64,000 nucleotides of DNA from Strigops habroptila (taxonomy: Eukaryota; Chordata; Aves; Psittaciformes; Psittacidae). The notes beneath the pieces were generated by a model, which saw nothing but the letters and a program-made list of their open reading frames with translations, ran no database searches and was not told the origin of the DNA. Positions 1 through 12,742 of this stretch are shown in pieces. Location of the stretch: contig NC_044289.2 in NCBI RefSeq assembly GCF_004027225.2, forward strand, positions 10,953,761-11,017,760, written 5' to 3'. The translations under genes were made by a program, and so were the position numbers. Within the stretch, counting starts at the first letter, position 1, and each line of letters begins with the position of its first letter.

Positions 1-132
1 GTTTAACTAGAATGAAGGCTTTCAGCACCTAAACCTTTGCAACTACCTCATTCCTTCAAATTTTAACAGCAAGTGTTCCCTTTGAGTCCATCTGTAATAC
101 TTTAACTCTGTACCTCCCTGTGGTGTTACTTA

Positions 133-250
<118 letters not shown>

Positions 251-1299
251 CTACAAGCAGAAAAAAAGGCACATGAAAATAAGAACCAACACATTGTTAA
301 AAACATTAGTTGCCCAGCAGCACCATAATACATGAAAATAAACTCGAAATAGCACGCTGAGCACATAAAGCTGAGGTCATTCTAGCTGAACATTTTTGAA
401 AGTTGATTCAGAACAAGTTTATGATACCCAAGAACAGAACAATCAGTCTCTTGTACAACTGCACAGGTGAATTAGCAATTTAAAGTTAAATTTGGTGTCA
501 GTAGCATCTTGTCCCTCCATTACAGTCCAGACTCTTCTATTAATCTTCCAGTGTTACCAAAATAATTCCAGAAGAGGTGAAAGGCAGAAGGAACACCACT
601 GTTAGAAACAGTCAACTTTCTACAGCTGCTATTTCCAGCTTTGGGACTTGATGTTACATATATTAAAAACCCCAAACCAACAGATTTTACTTAAAACAAG
701 ATAAAAATTAAACAAAATATATTGATCTTATGTCTAGATCCCAGCAAGGGCTACACAACCCTATCAGAACATGGCATTGTGATTGCAAATAGCCATTAAA
801 ATTTTCTGATACCAGCTCTTGAACAAGTAAAAATGCCAATAAGGCACAAACAGCAAAGAATGAGCCTTGTTTTAAATAAAAAAATGAACTGACAAAAACT
901 GGCTGATGTTTCTTTTTTTTAATCTACCCTTGCCATCATTTAATCTAGGAATCTCAAACTGTTCTAAATTGGATGCTCCTCATTGCCTTACAGTTCTGCA
1001 ATCCTACAGTTCTGCACATGCTACACCAGCCACGCTTCAGATGAAAAAGCACTCAATAATGGTTTGCTTCCTTTGTTTTTGCTGAGCAGAAACCACTGAC
1101 AACAACAAGCCTCAGTTCTAGTCCAAACTACCTCAAGCTCAGTACCTGTTGAAGTTTACCTGGCTGATTAACCTGCTTTTGGACTTGACTACTTCTGGAA
1201 AAACAGGGCCATTTGGGGTGAGTGCCATTACTGCAAGAGCCTTTGGCCACACTCTCTGGGTTGTGACAAGATCAGCTCCTCTCTATTATTAAATTGCAA

Positions 1300-2397
1300 G
1301 GTTGTCGCACTTGACAACATTCTACAATGAGACTGGTTTTGCAGACAAGGGGAGAGCAGTGGATGTTTTCTACCTGGACTTCAGTAACGCTTTCGTTCTC
1401 CCACAAGACCCTCATAGAGGAGGTGATGATAAACCACCACTGGATGATTAGTCAGTGAGGCAGACTGAAAGAGAGGCCCAACAATTGGGCCCAAAGAGTG
1501 GCGATCATTGGCATAAAGTCTAGTTGGAGGTCAGCAACTAGCAGTGTACCCCAGGGTACAGTGTCCAGTGCTGTTCATCATCTTCATTAGTGATCTGGAT
1601 GATGTGGCAGAGTGTTCCTTCAACAAGTTTGCTGATGACACCAAACTGGGATGGGTGGCTAAGGGACCATGACAGGCTGGAGAAAGAGGCCAACAGGAAC
1701 CTCATGAACTTCAATGAGGGGAAATGCAAAGCCCTGCTCCTGCAGAGGAACAAACCCACGTGCCAGTACAGCTTTGCAGAAAAGGCCCTCGGGGTCCTGG
1801 CACACATCAGGATGGACAGGAGCCAGCAACGCGTCTTTGTGGCAAAGGGACTAACGGTATCCTGAGGCCAAGGGAGCTGATCCTTCCCTCTCTTCAGCAC
1901 TGGTGAGATCATAGCTGGAGCACTGCGCCCAGTGCTGGGCTCCCTGCTACAGGAGACACTGACATGCTGGAAAGAAACCAGCGAACAGACACTAAGATGA
2001 TGAAGGGACTGGAGCATCTCTCCTGCGACGAAAGGCTGAGAGAGCTGGGACTGTTCAGCCAAGAAAAGACTCAGGAGGGATCTCATCAACATATATAAAT
2101 ACCAGAAAAGTAGGTACAAAGAGGACAGAGCTCAGCTTTTCTCAGTGGTGCCCAGTGACAGAACCAGAGTGCCCGGGCACACAGTAGAACGCAAGAGGTG
2201 CTGCTGTCTGAGCATAAGGGAACACTTCTTTGCCATGAGGGTGACAGCATGGCACAGGCAGCCCGGGGAGGCTATGGAGCCTCCCTCCTTAGGGATACTC
2301 AAAAGCTACTTGCACATGGTGCAGGGCAAACAGCTCGGGGTGGCCCTCCTGGAGCAGGGGGGGTTGGGTCTCCAGGGATCCCTTCTGTGATTCTGTA
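1300..2397 (+). mobile_element. CR1 LINE, 5'-truncated copy with reverse-transcriptase remnant
   Basis: The sequence follows the avian CR1 ORF2 3' part. It includes the reverse-transcriptase motif FADDTKLG (codons from 1628), the usual text on rows of truncated RT and C-terminal coding sequence, and the CR1 tail ending near a TTCTGTGATTCTGTA at about 2383-2397. Reading frame is interrupted by stops and frame changes, so the copy is dead. It lies in the inferred first intron of the minus-strand OSER1, in antisense orientation to it. The 5' boundary near 1300 is approximate. Confidence 0.85.
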
Positions 2398-3051
2398 TCT
2401 TCTTGATGCTCTAAGAATCCCTTACAAAAGTAACCACTCAAACCCAGGAAATGATAACAGCTCCTGTAACAACACACATACACAGAGCACTAACTCTGCT
2501 TACTAATACAGCAACAATGCCTACATTAGTGCTACTTTTAGCAACAAAGCACCAGCTTTTCTATAGCATGAGAAGGTGTCTGTGAAGAGAGAGGAACATG
2601 AACCTCTGCAGCTCAGTTACTTATGCAGCTACCGAGTGGTCATTTCTGCTCCCTCACAACCTCATTCCAGCTGGAGGTGGCAGCTCTCCCCACTGTTGTT
2701 CCAGCTGTGATTTCATCTGGACACCTGGTATTGCAGACAGCTATTACAAGGCCAATGTATCATAACAACGTCAAGGAACAGGCTGTCCAGTGAGTCAGAC
2801 AGCAAGTAAACATGAGAGGAGGAAGCCAACGCAGAAATTGACATGATGCTCATTTGAGCAAGTTATTACTTCATGTACTCATAATTAGATACTACTGCTT
2901 GGGTGAAACACATGGTCCCTCCTTCAGTAAGATTTCTCCTTCACCCAAAAAGAAAATTCTTTAAAATAAATCAGCCTACAGCTTTTTAAATTTTAACACC
3001 AAACCCCTGTATTAGATAAGCTCAGCAAGAAGAGAAAAAAAGCTTTCAAAT

Positions 3052-3630
3052 CACAGAATCATAGAATAGTTAGGGTTGGAAAAGACCTTAAGATCATCTA
3101 GTTCCAACCCCTCTGCCATGGGCAGGGACACCTCGTACTAAAGCATGTCACCCAAGACTCTGTCCAACCTGGCCTTGAACACTGCCACAGATGGAGCATT
3201 CACAACTTCTGTGGGCAACCCATTCCAGTGCCTCACCACCCTCACAGTAAAGAACTTCTTCCTTATATCTAATCTAAACTTCCCCTGTTTAAGTTTGGAC
3301 CCGTTACCCCTTGTCCTACCACTACAATCCCTATTGAAGAGTCCCTCCCCAGCATCCTTATAGGCCCCCTTCTGATACCGGAAGGCTGCTCTGAGGTCTC
3401 CACGCTCCTTCTCTTCTCCAGGCTGAACAGCCCCAACTTCCTCAGCCTGTCCTCATATGGGAGGTGCTCCAACTCCCTTATCATCCTCGTGGCCCTCCTT
3501 TGGACTTGCTCCAACAGCTCCAAGTCCTTTTTATGTTGAGGACACCAGAACTGTGCACAATACTCTAAGTGAGGTCTCACAAGAGCGGAGTAGAGGGGCA
3601 GGATCACCTCCTTCGACCTGCTGGCCACTG
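3052..3630 (-). mobile_element. CR1 LINE 3' fragment
   Basis: On the plus strand this begins with TCACAGAATCATAGAATAG, the reverse complement of a CR1 3' end, and continues with the CR1 3' UTR. The minus strand at 3628-3269 still encodes CR1 ORF2 C-terminal sequence such as [17 protein letters not shown]. It is 5'-truncated, as most CR1 copies are, and lies about 250 bp from the OSER1 CpG island. A largely open frame suggests a younger copy than the one at 1300-2397. Confidence 0.9.
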
Positions 3631-3879
3631 TACATTACTCAAAACACACTACCAATTTTACGCTAAATATTTTATGCCACCCTTCATCACTGACACAGTA
3701 CCCAGAGTTTAATGTTGTGTCAAAAAACACACCGAGACTTCTGCTCTTTATACCCTAGGAAAATACACAACTTCCCCTTCCCATTCCATGTCCAGCTCTC
3801 CCCCAGCAACACACAACCTTTAGCCCGGCGCGCTGTAAGACACCCAGCACCACTCACGAACTCACAACGCCCAAGCGCA

Positions 3880-4720
3880 GCCGTTCGGTTAAAGGCGGGC
3901 AGGGCCGGGGACCGGCAGCTCCGGGCAGCACCCGGGCAGCGGCACAAGCGCAGCGGCGGTTCCCCGCCCGCCCGGCGCCTCACAGGCTCCCACACCCGCC
4001 CGCACTCGCGGAGCCCCCGGCCCAGCTCCTGTCTCCCCAACCCCGAGGCGGAGCCCAACGGACAGCGCGGCCCGGGCGCGGAGCGAGGCCGAGCCGGCGG
4101 CGGGGGAGGTGACTCAGCACAACCCCCGCGCCCCGCCGGGGCTCCCCCGGAGCTCTCCTCCCCCCCGCGAAGGCACCGCCGGCAGCTCCGCAGACCCGCG
4201 GCCGGCGCCGCCCGCACTCACCGCGCCCGCCCGAGGGCCCGGCCCGGCCGCGCCAGACCCGCCCCGCGCCGGAAGCGACGGCGGCCGGGCAGGGCCGGGG
4301 CAACCGAGACCGCGGCGGGAGGAGGGCGGGAGCGCGCGTGCGCGTGACCGCGGGGCGGTGACTTCACTTCCTGTTGTGCTCCGTTCCCCCCCCACTCCCC
4401 TATCCCGTGAGGCGGTGGTGAGTGGCGCCGCCGGGTCCTGGTGCCCCACCCCTGCAGCCGGGGGGCAGCGGCGCCGGGGACGCCCCGGGGAGCTGCCGGA
4501 GCGGTGACGGGGCGCGGGTGGCGTGAGGCCGCGGCACCCACGGGGGCTTCAGGGCCCTCCGGTGGGCAGGGAGGGTGCGGCGGCAGCGCGGGGCTGTGTC
4601 GGGTGCGGCGCCCGCCCGTTGTTGGGCGCTGTTGTCAGCGCGGAGCTGGTGAGGCGCAGCGGGCTGGTCGGGAGGCAGCGAGGTTGCGTGCACCCCCGGG
4701 GCTGGGCAGACCGTGTGTGT
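3880..4720. promoter_or_regulatory. CpG island, shared bidirectional promoter of the two OSER1 genes
   Basis: The stretch is very GC-rich with dense CG dinucleotides, unlike the AT-richer DNA on both sides. It lies between two divergent genes. Consensus GTGAGT donors face outward, at 4221-4216 on the minus strand and 4418-4423 on the plus strand. If both are used, both non-coding first exons and the core promoter fit in about 196 bp. No TATA box was seen, as expected for a CpG-island promoter. Long open frames on both strands here are by-products of GC richness. Transcription start sites were not measured. Confidence 0.75.
4359..4373. promoter_or_regulatory. CRE-like and ETS (GABP-type) motifs between the divergent first exons
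   Basis: TGACTTCA (4359-4366) resembles an ATF/CREB half-site pair and overlaps ACTTCCTG (4366-4373), a good ETS core. ETS/GABP sites are a known hallmark of bidirectional CpG-island promoters. The location between the two outward-facing donor sites supports a role in the shared promoter. Binding is inferred from sequence only. Confidence 0.45.
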
Positions 4721-4768
4721 CCGGACCTCGGCACCCAGCCCCAACTCATGTGTTTCAGTGTGTGCTGT

Positions 4769-4792
4769 ATGGAACGGCTGGCTGCGCGCTGA
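4769..4792 (+). promoter_or_regulatory. Seven-codon upstream ORF in the leader of the plus-strand OSER1 copy
   Basis: ATG at 4769 opens MERLAAR and stops at TGA 4790-4792, ten nt before the main ATG at 4803. The spacing from upstream ATG to main ATG is 34 nt, the same as in the minus-strand copy, and T at -3 with G at +4 is also shared. The exon starts at 4759 after an AG at 4757-4758, so the uORF is inside the mature leader if that acceptor is used. Confidence 0.5.
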
Positions 4793-4802
4793 GAGCCCAT
4801 CC

Positions 4803-7800
4803 ATGGACTTGGAAGCTAAAGATGAAGAGGAAGAGAGTCTGCAAACGGCTTTCAAAAAGCTGAGAGTGGATGCGGCGGGGTGAGTGAAAGCACCGTGTCG
4901 CGTGTCAGCGTCTTTTGTATTTGGCTTCTAGTGTTTTGCATCGCAAAACAAATGTCGTTTGGCAGAAGGTTCCTTACTCTCCCAGAGGAGACTACTGCAT
5001 TCATGCTTCAGATGGAATGCAGTCATTGCAATTATTAGGCAAAGCAGTACTTTATTACTGGCTAATTTTAACATGATAGCTAACTGAAATTACACAATGA
5101 CTGCGTAAAATGACTTGCCCAAAGCAGTAAACCCACTCCTAACTGTTGTGGCAGCCATAGTGATATAGAAGTTGTTTGGCCACAGGTGTCTTCAGCCGCG
5201 TTATCAGCCTCTACTATAGTGGGTGAAGATTTGCTTGGGGAGCATCCACAGGACAGCACAGGACTTCAGGGTGTGCTGGGGAGCCCAGTCCCACTGGAAA
5301 TCATCAGGCTAAATATGAGCACTGACCGCTTACGATTTCAGGGGATTTTGTAGAGTCAATCATCTACAAACTTTCTTATACTAAAAAGCTATTCTGTGAC
5401 ACACCAGTTATACTGATAATACGGAGTACAAGTATCTTCCTTAAAAGTAGGAGTTAATAAAACTATGCAGTCTAACATTTTGTGGGATAGTTCACTTGAA
5501 GTCTTTTGGGAATTCACAAAGAAAGCTTTGTATCGATAATTTATGTTACCTTGTGAATTCATCTTCACAGACATCAGTACTGCAAACTCATGACTTCCTC
5601 TGCATGCTAAAGTACATTTTGCTTTGCTACTCATTTCTTCTACTTCAGGAGGTCTTCTGTTAAATGTGGGGAAAAAACAGCTGTGCTCTAACAAGGAACT
5701 ACTTATTAAGCATACCACTTTTGATGTACTACCAGTGACAGACTGTGTGGAATTCTGGTTGATTCCTGATGACATCTTCTTAGGCATAAGAAGATCTTGT
5801 TTTGCAGGCATGTGTTTTGACCAGCTCAAGTCTTGTAACTAATCTCTTAAGATCAACTTTGGGCAGAGTACTTGGGCTCTTCTGCTAGAATTTCAGCTTT
5901 ATTTCTTATGATTTCCCATCCCATGTTCCAAATCACAATACAGCATCGTAAATGCAGATTCGTGTGCTGAGGCATTTAGGTTGTCTGGACCTCCTGAGCA
6001 TGTTTATCTGGGAAATTTAATGAGAAATAAATTGGTAATCTGTTCTGTCTGTTGTACCTTATCCATTTCTCCACTGACTCCTCCTCAGGCTGCTGCTATG
6101 GGTTCCCAGCTTTGCATTTTAGATGAGTAGGAATCTATCTTTAACAACTATTGTTGGACAAGAACATTTGGAACCTGAGTTTACATTCCTTTAATGTGTC
6201 ATTTTGGTACAAATAGGGCATGACATCAGCCTCTGGGCGTTTTGGCCTCCTGTCATTTCATCTCACCTATCTTTAGACACTTCACTGAGGTCAGTATAGT
6301 AAGAGTGGTTAGAGAAATCTGTAATATCCCGTTTCTAACCAACAAGGGGAAGCCAAGGCTCCAAACTGCAAATGTCTTAGCAAAGCATCTAAAGTGAATA
6401 GGCTGAATCTAGTCCTCCAAAGTGTCGTGTTCAGGCATTACTATAACGTGGCATTCCCCTTTTTACACAGATGTATTGCAGCTCTGTCTGTGGGTGACGG
6501 GACGATGCTGAGAACACCAAGAGCAGCTGTGGATGGAGCCAAGCAACAGACTGTCTGCTCAAAGGAAGTGTGGCACGGGTAAAACACCTTTCAATGCGCC
6601 ATGCTTGTGTTTCTGGTTTGAGACATTTAACACTTGAATACTGTTTCCAGTGCATGTTGTTGTTAATTAGTTGCTTCAACAGATCTCTCCTTTCATTACA
6701 AAACTTTACCATAACTGTTTGATATGGTGTTTTTTAAGATGATTTCAACAAAGACTTTAAAAAACAATATTACCTCTTAGAGAGGGTACCTAAAACTTTC
6801 TTGTCCACTGATTTCCTCAGAAGTCCTTTTGTTCAAGCCTTATGCCTTTGCAACCTCCTCTCACCTCTTTCTTGGGTTATTTTATTTCTGTACTGAAGAA
6901 CCTGGATATTCAGGATTCTGCCAGCAGCTCCAATGGATATCCAGGTTCTGCACTACAATTCAGTTGGGATGACAGAGTATCATTTGCTTAACAGAAAAGA
7001 TTTGTGGGGGAAGTACCTTTAAATAAGGGCTCTTTGTATGTGTCTTCTTTGGGGGAGCTCAGATTTCTTCAGCCTTCTCCGCTGTTCCTGTCAGAGACGA
7101 TGGGTGACCAGTCACCTGAGATTTCTAAGCAGAAAAGGAAAAAAACATATTCTAATACATTTTTAGCCACAGTTTGGAGCTTATTGAGCTAGGTGTAGAG
7201 TCTGGAGTTACCAACTTGCTCGCCTGTTACCACCCTGCAGGTGTGTGAGAAAGCCTTCCAGAGGATCAGCCAGAGTTCCGCGTCGCAGGCGCTCCAAGTC
7301 TCCCGTCCTGCATCCTCCCAAGTTCACTTATTGCAATACGAAAGCCAACAACCAGCTGAAACACAAAACCCAAGCAGACATGTCGAAGGGTGGCATCAGC
7401 TCAGACATTTTTGTCCCAGCAGAACACGGTACGAAGGACAGGCACGATTCTCACTTTGAGGCCAGTGATGACAAAACTGAACCTTTGGAAGCTTTCACCG
7501 CTGAAGAGCCTTTGGAGAAGTCAAGAGAGAATTGTCCTACTCTCTCCTCATCCTTTGAGACTAGCTTGCATTCTAGCCAAACCTCAGATTTCCAGTCCTT
7601 ATCCATGCTTAGCAATGGCAAGCAGTGCCCTTGTACGGACAAGAAATGCCAGTGCAAACAGTGGCGAACCATGGAAGTGTACTCCTTCTCTGGCTTACGG
7701 AGCGTCCTGTCGGAGTGCGAGAAGGCAGTCCTAGGAGTCCACAGCCAGTCTCTTCAGAATAGATCCCCTTGTGGGACAGCCTCATCAAGTTCTCCTAGGT

Positions 7801-7925
7801 CTTGTTCTGAGCAAGCTCGAGCCTTTGTGGATGACGTGACTATTGAAGATCTCTCGGGATACATGGAATTCTACTTATATATTCCCAAGAAGATGTCTCA
7901 TATGGCAGAAATGATGTATACTTGA
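4803..7925 (+). CDS. OSER1: OSER1-like second copy, complete three-coding-exon gene (289 aa)
   Basis: Coding exons are 4803-4879 (exon begins 4759), 6471-6578 and 7241-7925; all introns are GT/AG and all coding junctions are phase 2. The protein starts [19 protein letters not shown]. It has a basic [13 protein letters not shown] stretch (residues 76-88), a serine-rich middle, a cysteine cluster [10 protein letters not shown] (191-200), and the strongly conserved C-terminal block from [18 protein letters not shown] (about 250) to MAEMMYT at the end. Human OSER1 is about 292 aa, so the length fits. The family is nuclear-associated, induced by peroxide and linked to FOXO-driven stress resistance; no catalytic domain is known. 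Retained introns show duplication at DNA level, not retroposition. It is the paralogue of the minus-strand OSER1 at the left edge. Nothing suggests decay. Confidence 0.9.
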
Positions 7926-8051
7926 CTGAAAGCAATAGAGAATCCTGAGGCAGTCTGTGATAATGGTTGGGTTAAATGCCTTGTCAGTGCCATGTTTTCA
8001 CTGTTGTGTGTTTGATCAGATATTTCTTTGCCTCATACAGTTTAGTTTTCT

Positions 8052-8057
8052 AATAAA
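8052..8057 (+). terminator. Poly(A) signal of the plus-strand OSER1 copy
   Basis: A canonical AATAAA lies 127 bp after the TGA stop (7923-7925). It is the first such hexamer downstream and would give a short 3' UTR. Confidence 0.65.
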
Positions 8058-11000
8058 ATGAAAAATGGAATATAGTTTCTGAGCTTAGTTCTAAAAAGAA
8101 TGCACTAAAGTCTGAATACATTAACAAAAGCACTGTAGATCAAATGACTCCCCTTGGTTTTGGGTTTGTGCTGTGGATATGCAAGCTCTGTATTGCTGTT
8201 TTCACTATGGTTTTTGAGGGGAAGAAGAAAAGGCCTTTTTTTTTTTTTCCTGAAATTTTGCAGTGTTTGGAAGGTTCATTTTGCTGTGTCCCAGTACTGA
8301 AGAGTAATGTTTCATAGCTACAGCTCTATCCTCATCCTGCTCTAGGGAGAAGAGTGAGAAGGCATTCAGTATTTTGGATAGGATGAATCTCCTTTCCTTA
8401 AACACTACCTGGCTCGTTTTTAGTTGGATCCCATTGTGAATTCCTCCTCCCAAATGTGTTGGGAGGTCCATAATGTGCGGGTGTGTGCTTGGACCCTTCC
8501 ATAATTTAACTAGCTCACTCTTAAGCAGTTCTATTTTTCTGCAGATAAGCGAAGCTCTTAGAAGCAAGAATATATTTTGTTATTTGTGCTTTACAGATGG
8601 AATAATTTAGGGGGGAGTGAAGCAGGTTTTTTTGGGCCATGCCGTCTCAGAAGTGGAGATGGTGGAGCCATCCAGAGATTGCTTCTGAGGATATTTGATA
8701 CACAAAGCAGTGTGGAGAGGGGATAAAGAAGTGTGTATCATACAGGCTTTGTGGTGTAGAGCTGTAACATTCCTTCTGGTTGAAAATACTGAAATAAAAC
8801 ATTTTGTTGCTGAGACTTGCATTAATAAATGTTTGTCAAAACCCAGCAAATTAAAGACTGAATAATTTGACTTACTTACACTCATCTCTCCTCAAGACCT
8901 CTTGAGAAAAACAACCCACCCTAAAGTGTGCTTTCGGTGCCAGCTGTATACATGTGATAAACAACTGTGTTTGAATAGGTTGGATAGAACAGTGCAATTT
9001 TTACTTATATGCTTAAAACAGTGGTCAGCAAGCCAAGGAGTCACAAGCAGTTGTACAAAAAATAGATTCGAAGAGATGTAGACAGTTGGCCTTGTGTCCT
9101 GTGCTAGAGAAGTCTTGGACATTCTAGTTGGTAATTGCTGTCTGTAGATTTTACTCTACTCATCCCTAAAATTTACACTACGAATCCAGGAAGCTCAGAT
9201 TTAAAGTTCAAATAAATCCAAGTAAGTTAACATAAGAATACAACTAAAGCTGTTGTTTTGTTCCCAAGTGTCATGCAGTTACTGAGCACGCAATATTTGC
9301 TCACACTCTCAAATTAAATTTAGCTGATTTCTAAATTTTCTTGCGTTAGTACTTCACTGTCTCCTTCACCTGCCTCTTCCAGCACTGTTCTGCGCACCCA
9401 CACACACAGAGTTCTGGTTTTCTTTGCTTTCCCTTCTTTCTGCCTACAGAAATTCTGGTATAATACATACTTTCCTTCTAAATGTAAATATTTAGTACTT
9501 GTTATCTTTGCTGCTGCTGTTTTTCAGAGGCTATTTCTGCTTCAGCAGTGTCTTCTGCTTGTGTTTCTGGTTTGGTTTTTGTGCCCTTTTAAAGTCGTTT
9601 GAAGGTATTGTTGCTAGAAGCAATCTTTCTCCCTTTTAGGCTAACACCCTGCCTCTTGGTGAGCCTTTTTGTGGAATCTGTGCCTCTGAAGCTGATCTTT
9701 AACATGCACAAATACAGCTATTGACACCCAGTGTTGGATGTCCCTGCTCCCCCCTGCAGCCAGAGCCTGCGAAGGGGCACAGCCAGGCTCTTCCCCGGCA
9801 ATGTCTCAGCATTGCCTCAGTGCTGCTATTTCTGCTGTGGAGCATAATCCTGCTTCTCTTTACCAAATTATGTCCAAACCCCTGGAAGCATCTAAACCTT
9901 CAAGCTGCTGTTACATAGAACTAGTAGCAATCAACGCTGCTGGAAAGGCACAAAGTTGGACACCATGCAGCAGACCTGCTTGTCCAGGGAGAGTGGTGGA
10001 ACTGGGGGAAATCACAGAAGTTAGACTAGTCCAAGATAGACCCTGAAGTTTGGGGCTGAGAAGTGAATTCAGGCTGCCAGAAGGCCGGATGGGAGGGCAC
10101 ATTTCTGTAGGGTCCTGTGCAGGACAGTAGTAACCAGTAGGGAGGGGGGAAGGAAAGTGGGGGAAAAGAAAAGGTAATGCAGTGGGTTTGTATTCTGCCT
10201 GAATTACCATTTGTGCTAGTGTATAAGCAGCTCTAGTGCTGCCTGCAGCAGAGGAAGAGCAGATACTTTGGGTTCTTGACTGCAAGCATCAGGCTTGCAG
10301 CAAACATACTGAAATACTGCTGCCTATATTCACATTGCTCAAACCACCTCTTTGGGGTGAAATGATGAGCTCTAAGCAAGGCCCAAGCTCAAACATACCA
10401 TTTCCTTCAAAGCCTTCAACTCCTCTGAGAACCCAGTGACTCCTGGTTGCTGCCTGCCCGAAACCTCAAGCTTTACTAGCAAACAGATGGCATCTTCTCT
10501 GGGAATGCTGGCACAGCACAATTAGCTTGACTGATGAGCACCAGCGCTTGGCCTTGGAGCTGGTCTGGTAGAAGCAGTGCTGAGCACAGCTCCACAGCCC
10601 TACTGCCCCAGCCAGCCTGGGGTATTTTTTCTGCTCACGGGTGCTCTAGGATGTCCCCAGTCAATCCACACAAGGGTATGTCTAAAGTATTCTGAGAAAG
10701 CACTGCTGGGCTTACATTACTCCCAGGACTTCCCTTTCTACTTCCTATCTCAGGTGATTCAAGCTGTTTTGTTTTCCATTACAGTGGCTTCCGCCAGCAC
10801 TTTACAAGCCTACTTGTCTAGTTTCAGGACTAGTTCAACCAAAGTGGGATGCAGAAGCGCACCCTGGAGCAATGAAGTTTATTTCTCACCTTAGGGAAGC
10901 CAAACCGAGTCCCAGCCAAGCTTTACATTGGCAGATGCTCAATCAGGCCACCAGGAAAAAAAAGAACTAAAAAAATCAGTGGAGCTGATTCTACAGCCCA

Positions 11001-12742
11001 AATTCCACCTTCTCCTAAACCAGGGCAGGTGCTTCTGTGCCTGCAAAGTCCCATCACTGACTCCAGCCACCTGCTCTCTCCTTTCCATAATATTTACATC
11101 GGCTCCGAGATGAGGCGCCTCGGATTGTGTATTTCTGAACCACCAACACCCACAATCCTGCCCCAATGGCACCTTCTGGCAGGACTCTGCCAATGCCATC
11201 GCGTCCAACCATACAGCACCCCATGGGGCAGCCCAGCACTGGCCCCTTCCGCAGGCAGCAAGGCTGTGGACAAGAGCTGGGGTGGATCTCAAGGTCACAC
11301 AAGGTCAGGACACCCACTAAAGGGGCTGGCACCCATCGTGCCCCTCAAGCCTTGCTCAGTTTAACAAGCCCAAACCCAGCTAAATAAACTAGCACCTCCA
11401 GTGGCACCGCATACCTGTGGGACCCAAAGGGATGAAGCCACTTGTCATTTTTATTCCCAACAGCGCAGCATCAATTCATCACAATATATGCCACTAGATG
11501 GGGCTTTCTGGACAGCGATTCGCAGGAGAGAACCACTTTTGCTTGGTCAAGCTGCTCCTTTCCTTTTCTAAACGCAAAGGTGTCCCCTTCCCCGAAAAGA
11601 CGCTTCTTGGGCAGCAAGGGCTCTCCCGCATGAAGCAGGCGGGAGGGAAGGCTGCAGAGCAGAGGGCAGGATGGTTGGTACTGCACGATGGGGCAGCTTT
11701 TTAAAGCTCAGTTTTCTCTGTGTTTTCAGCCCCAAAGCAGAGGCCAAGCTGGAACCTTTCCCTATGGGTGCCCCCAAGGCCAGTGCAGGGTCTCCAGCAG
11801 CACTTGGGATGCCCTGGGCTGGGGAGGGAGGCTGGCTTTGAGGGGCTGCTGCCTACAGGGGAGAAGGCAGGGAGGAGGCAGGGCAGGGGATAGCACTTCC
11901 CAGCCTTGCCCTTCCACCACCACCCTACTGCACGCCCTGCAAGCAGGACAGCACAACACCAAAGGATTCATTTTTACCTCCCAGTCCCCAGAAAATTGCT
12001 CCTTTCACTATGTTATTGCAGCCCTGCTCCCTCTCAGTGCTCCTGGATGAAGTGTGCTTCAGTTTCTCCACTTAAACCAGCTTTCTCAAACCTTCCTGTC
12101 TCCAACCTCATCAACTCCAGCACGGGTAGATGTTGGAGCAGCACATGGAGGAGCCACATTCACACCCAGAGCCCTCTCCTCCGTCCTCTCCAGAACCTGC
12201 CCCAATAACCACTATAACAGGGCTGGTTTTACCCACCAGCACTGGCAGCTAGTCCCATGCGTGGGGAATATCTCCAGGCTGCCAGATTGCTGGAGATGGA
12301 GCCTTACAAAGCTGAGTGTCCCAAAGCACAGATCCAGGTGCCAGCTGGTTACACTGCAAACCTCTGGGTGATGCTCATAATGCCTGGAGAGCAGCAGCTC
12401 CAGAAGCCCCAGTGCTCTCAGAGCAAACCCAGATGGTCGACAATTGTGACAAACCCTGGTAATTCTGGAAATGACCCCCAATCATGCCTACTTTGATGGA
12501 GGATAGCTGTCCAGTTTGGCCAGGCATCCGAGGGCTCCAGTACACAGTAAGGGTTGTGTAGCTCTACCCCAGTACAGACTGCATAACACCCATTAGGCAG
12601 TAACTCATCTGTGCTCTCCAAAAAATCAGTGAATACCTTTAAAGGGCCATTGCTGCCGCTTTCCATGGAGGTTGCAAGGCAGGCAAGACTCCTGCTAGAC
12701 ATTTTAAAGCCAATACCCATCAGTGAAGCTATTTGTTACATA
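8058..12742. other. Intergenic, no gene recognised
   Basis: The interval between the plus-strand OSER1 copy and the CR1 fragment before GDAP1L1 was read on both strands. Open frames are short, mostly under 125 codons, and none resembles a known protein or continues through plausible splice sites. The first part is AT-rich and the part after about 9.7 kb is GC-richer. A few AATAAA hexamers (for example near 8793) could serve as later poly(A) sites for the OSER1 copy. Confidence 0.5.

Larger units (their letters stand above)
251..4221 (-). other. Probable first intron of the minus-strand OSER1
   Basis: This stretch lies between the first coding exon (acceptor at 252-251) and a consensus GTGAGT donor on the minus strand at 4221-4216 inside the CpG island. 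Other donor-like sequences occur near 3850, so the exon 1 boundary is tentative. The interval holds two CR1 fragments (about 1300-2397 and 3052-3630). I see no coding exon in it. Confidence 0.55.

Noticed and set aside
3712-4863. Several 100-210 codon frames on both strands around 4 kb
   Set aside because: They are arginine-, proline- and alanine-rich translations of the CpG island. Only the OSER1 exon at 4803-4879 has splice-site and family support.
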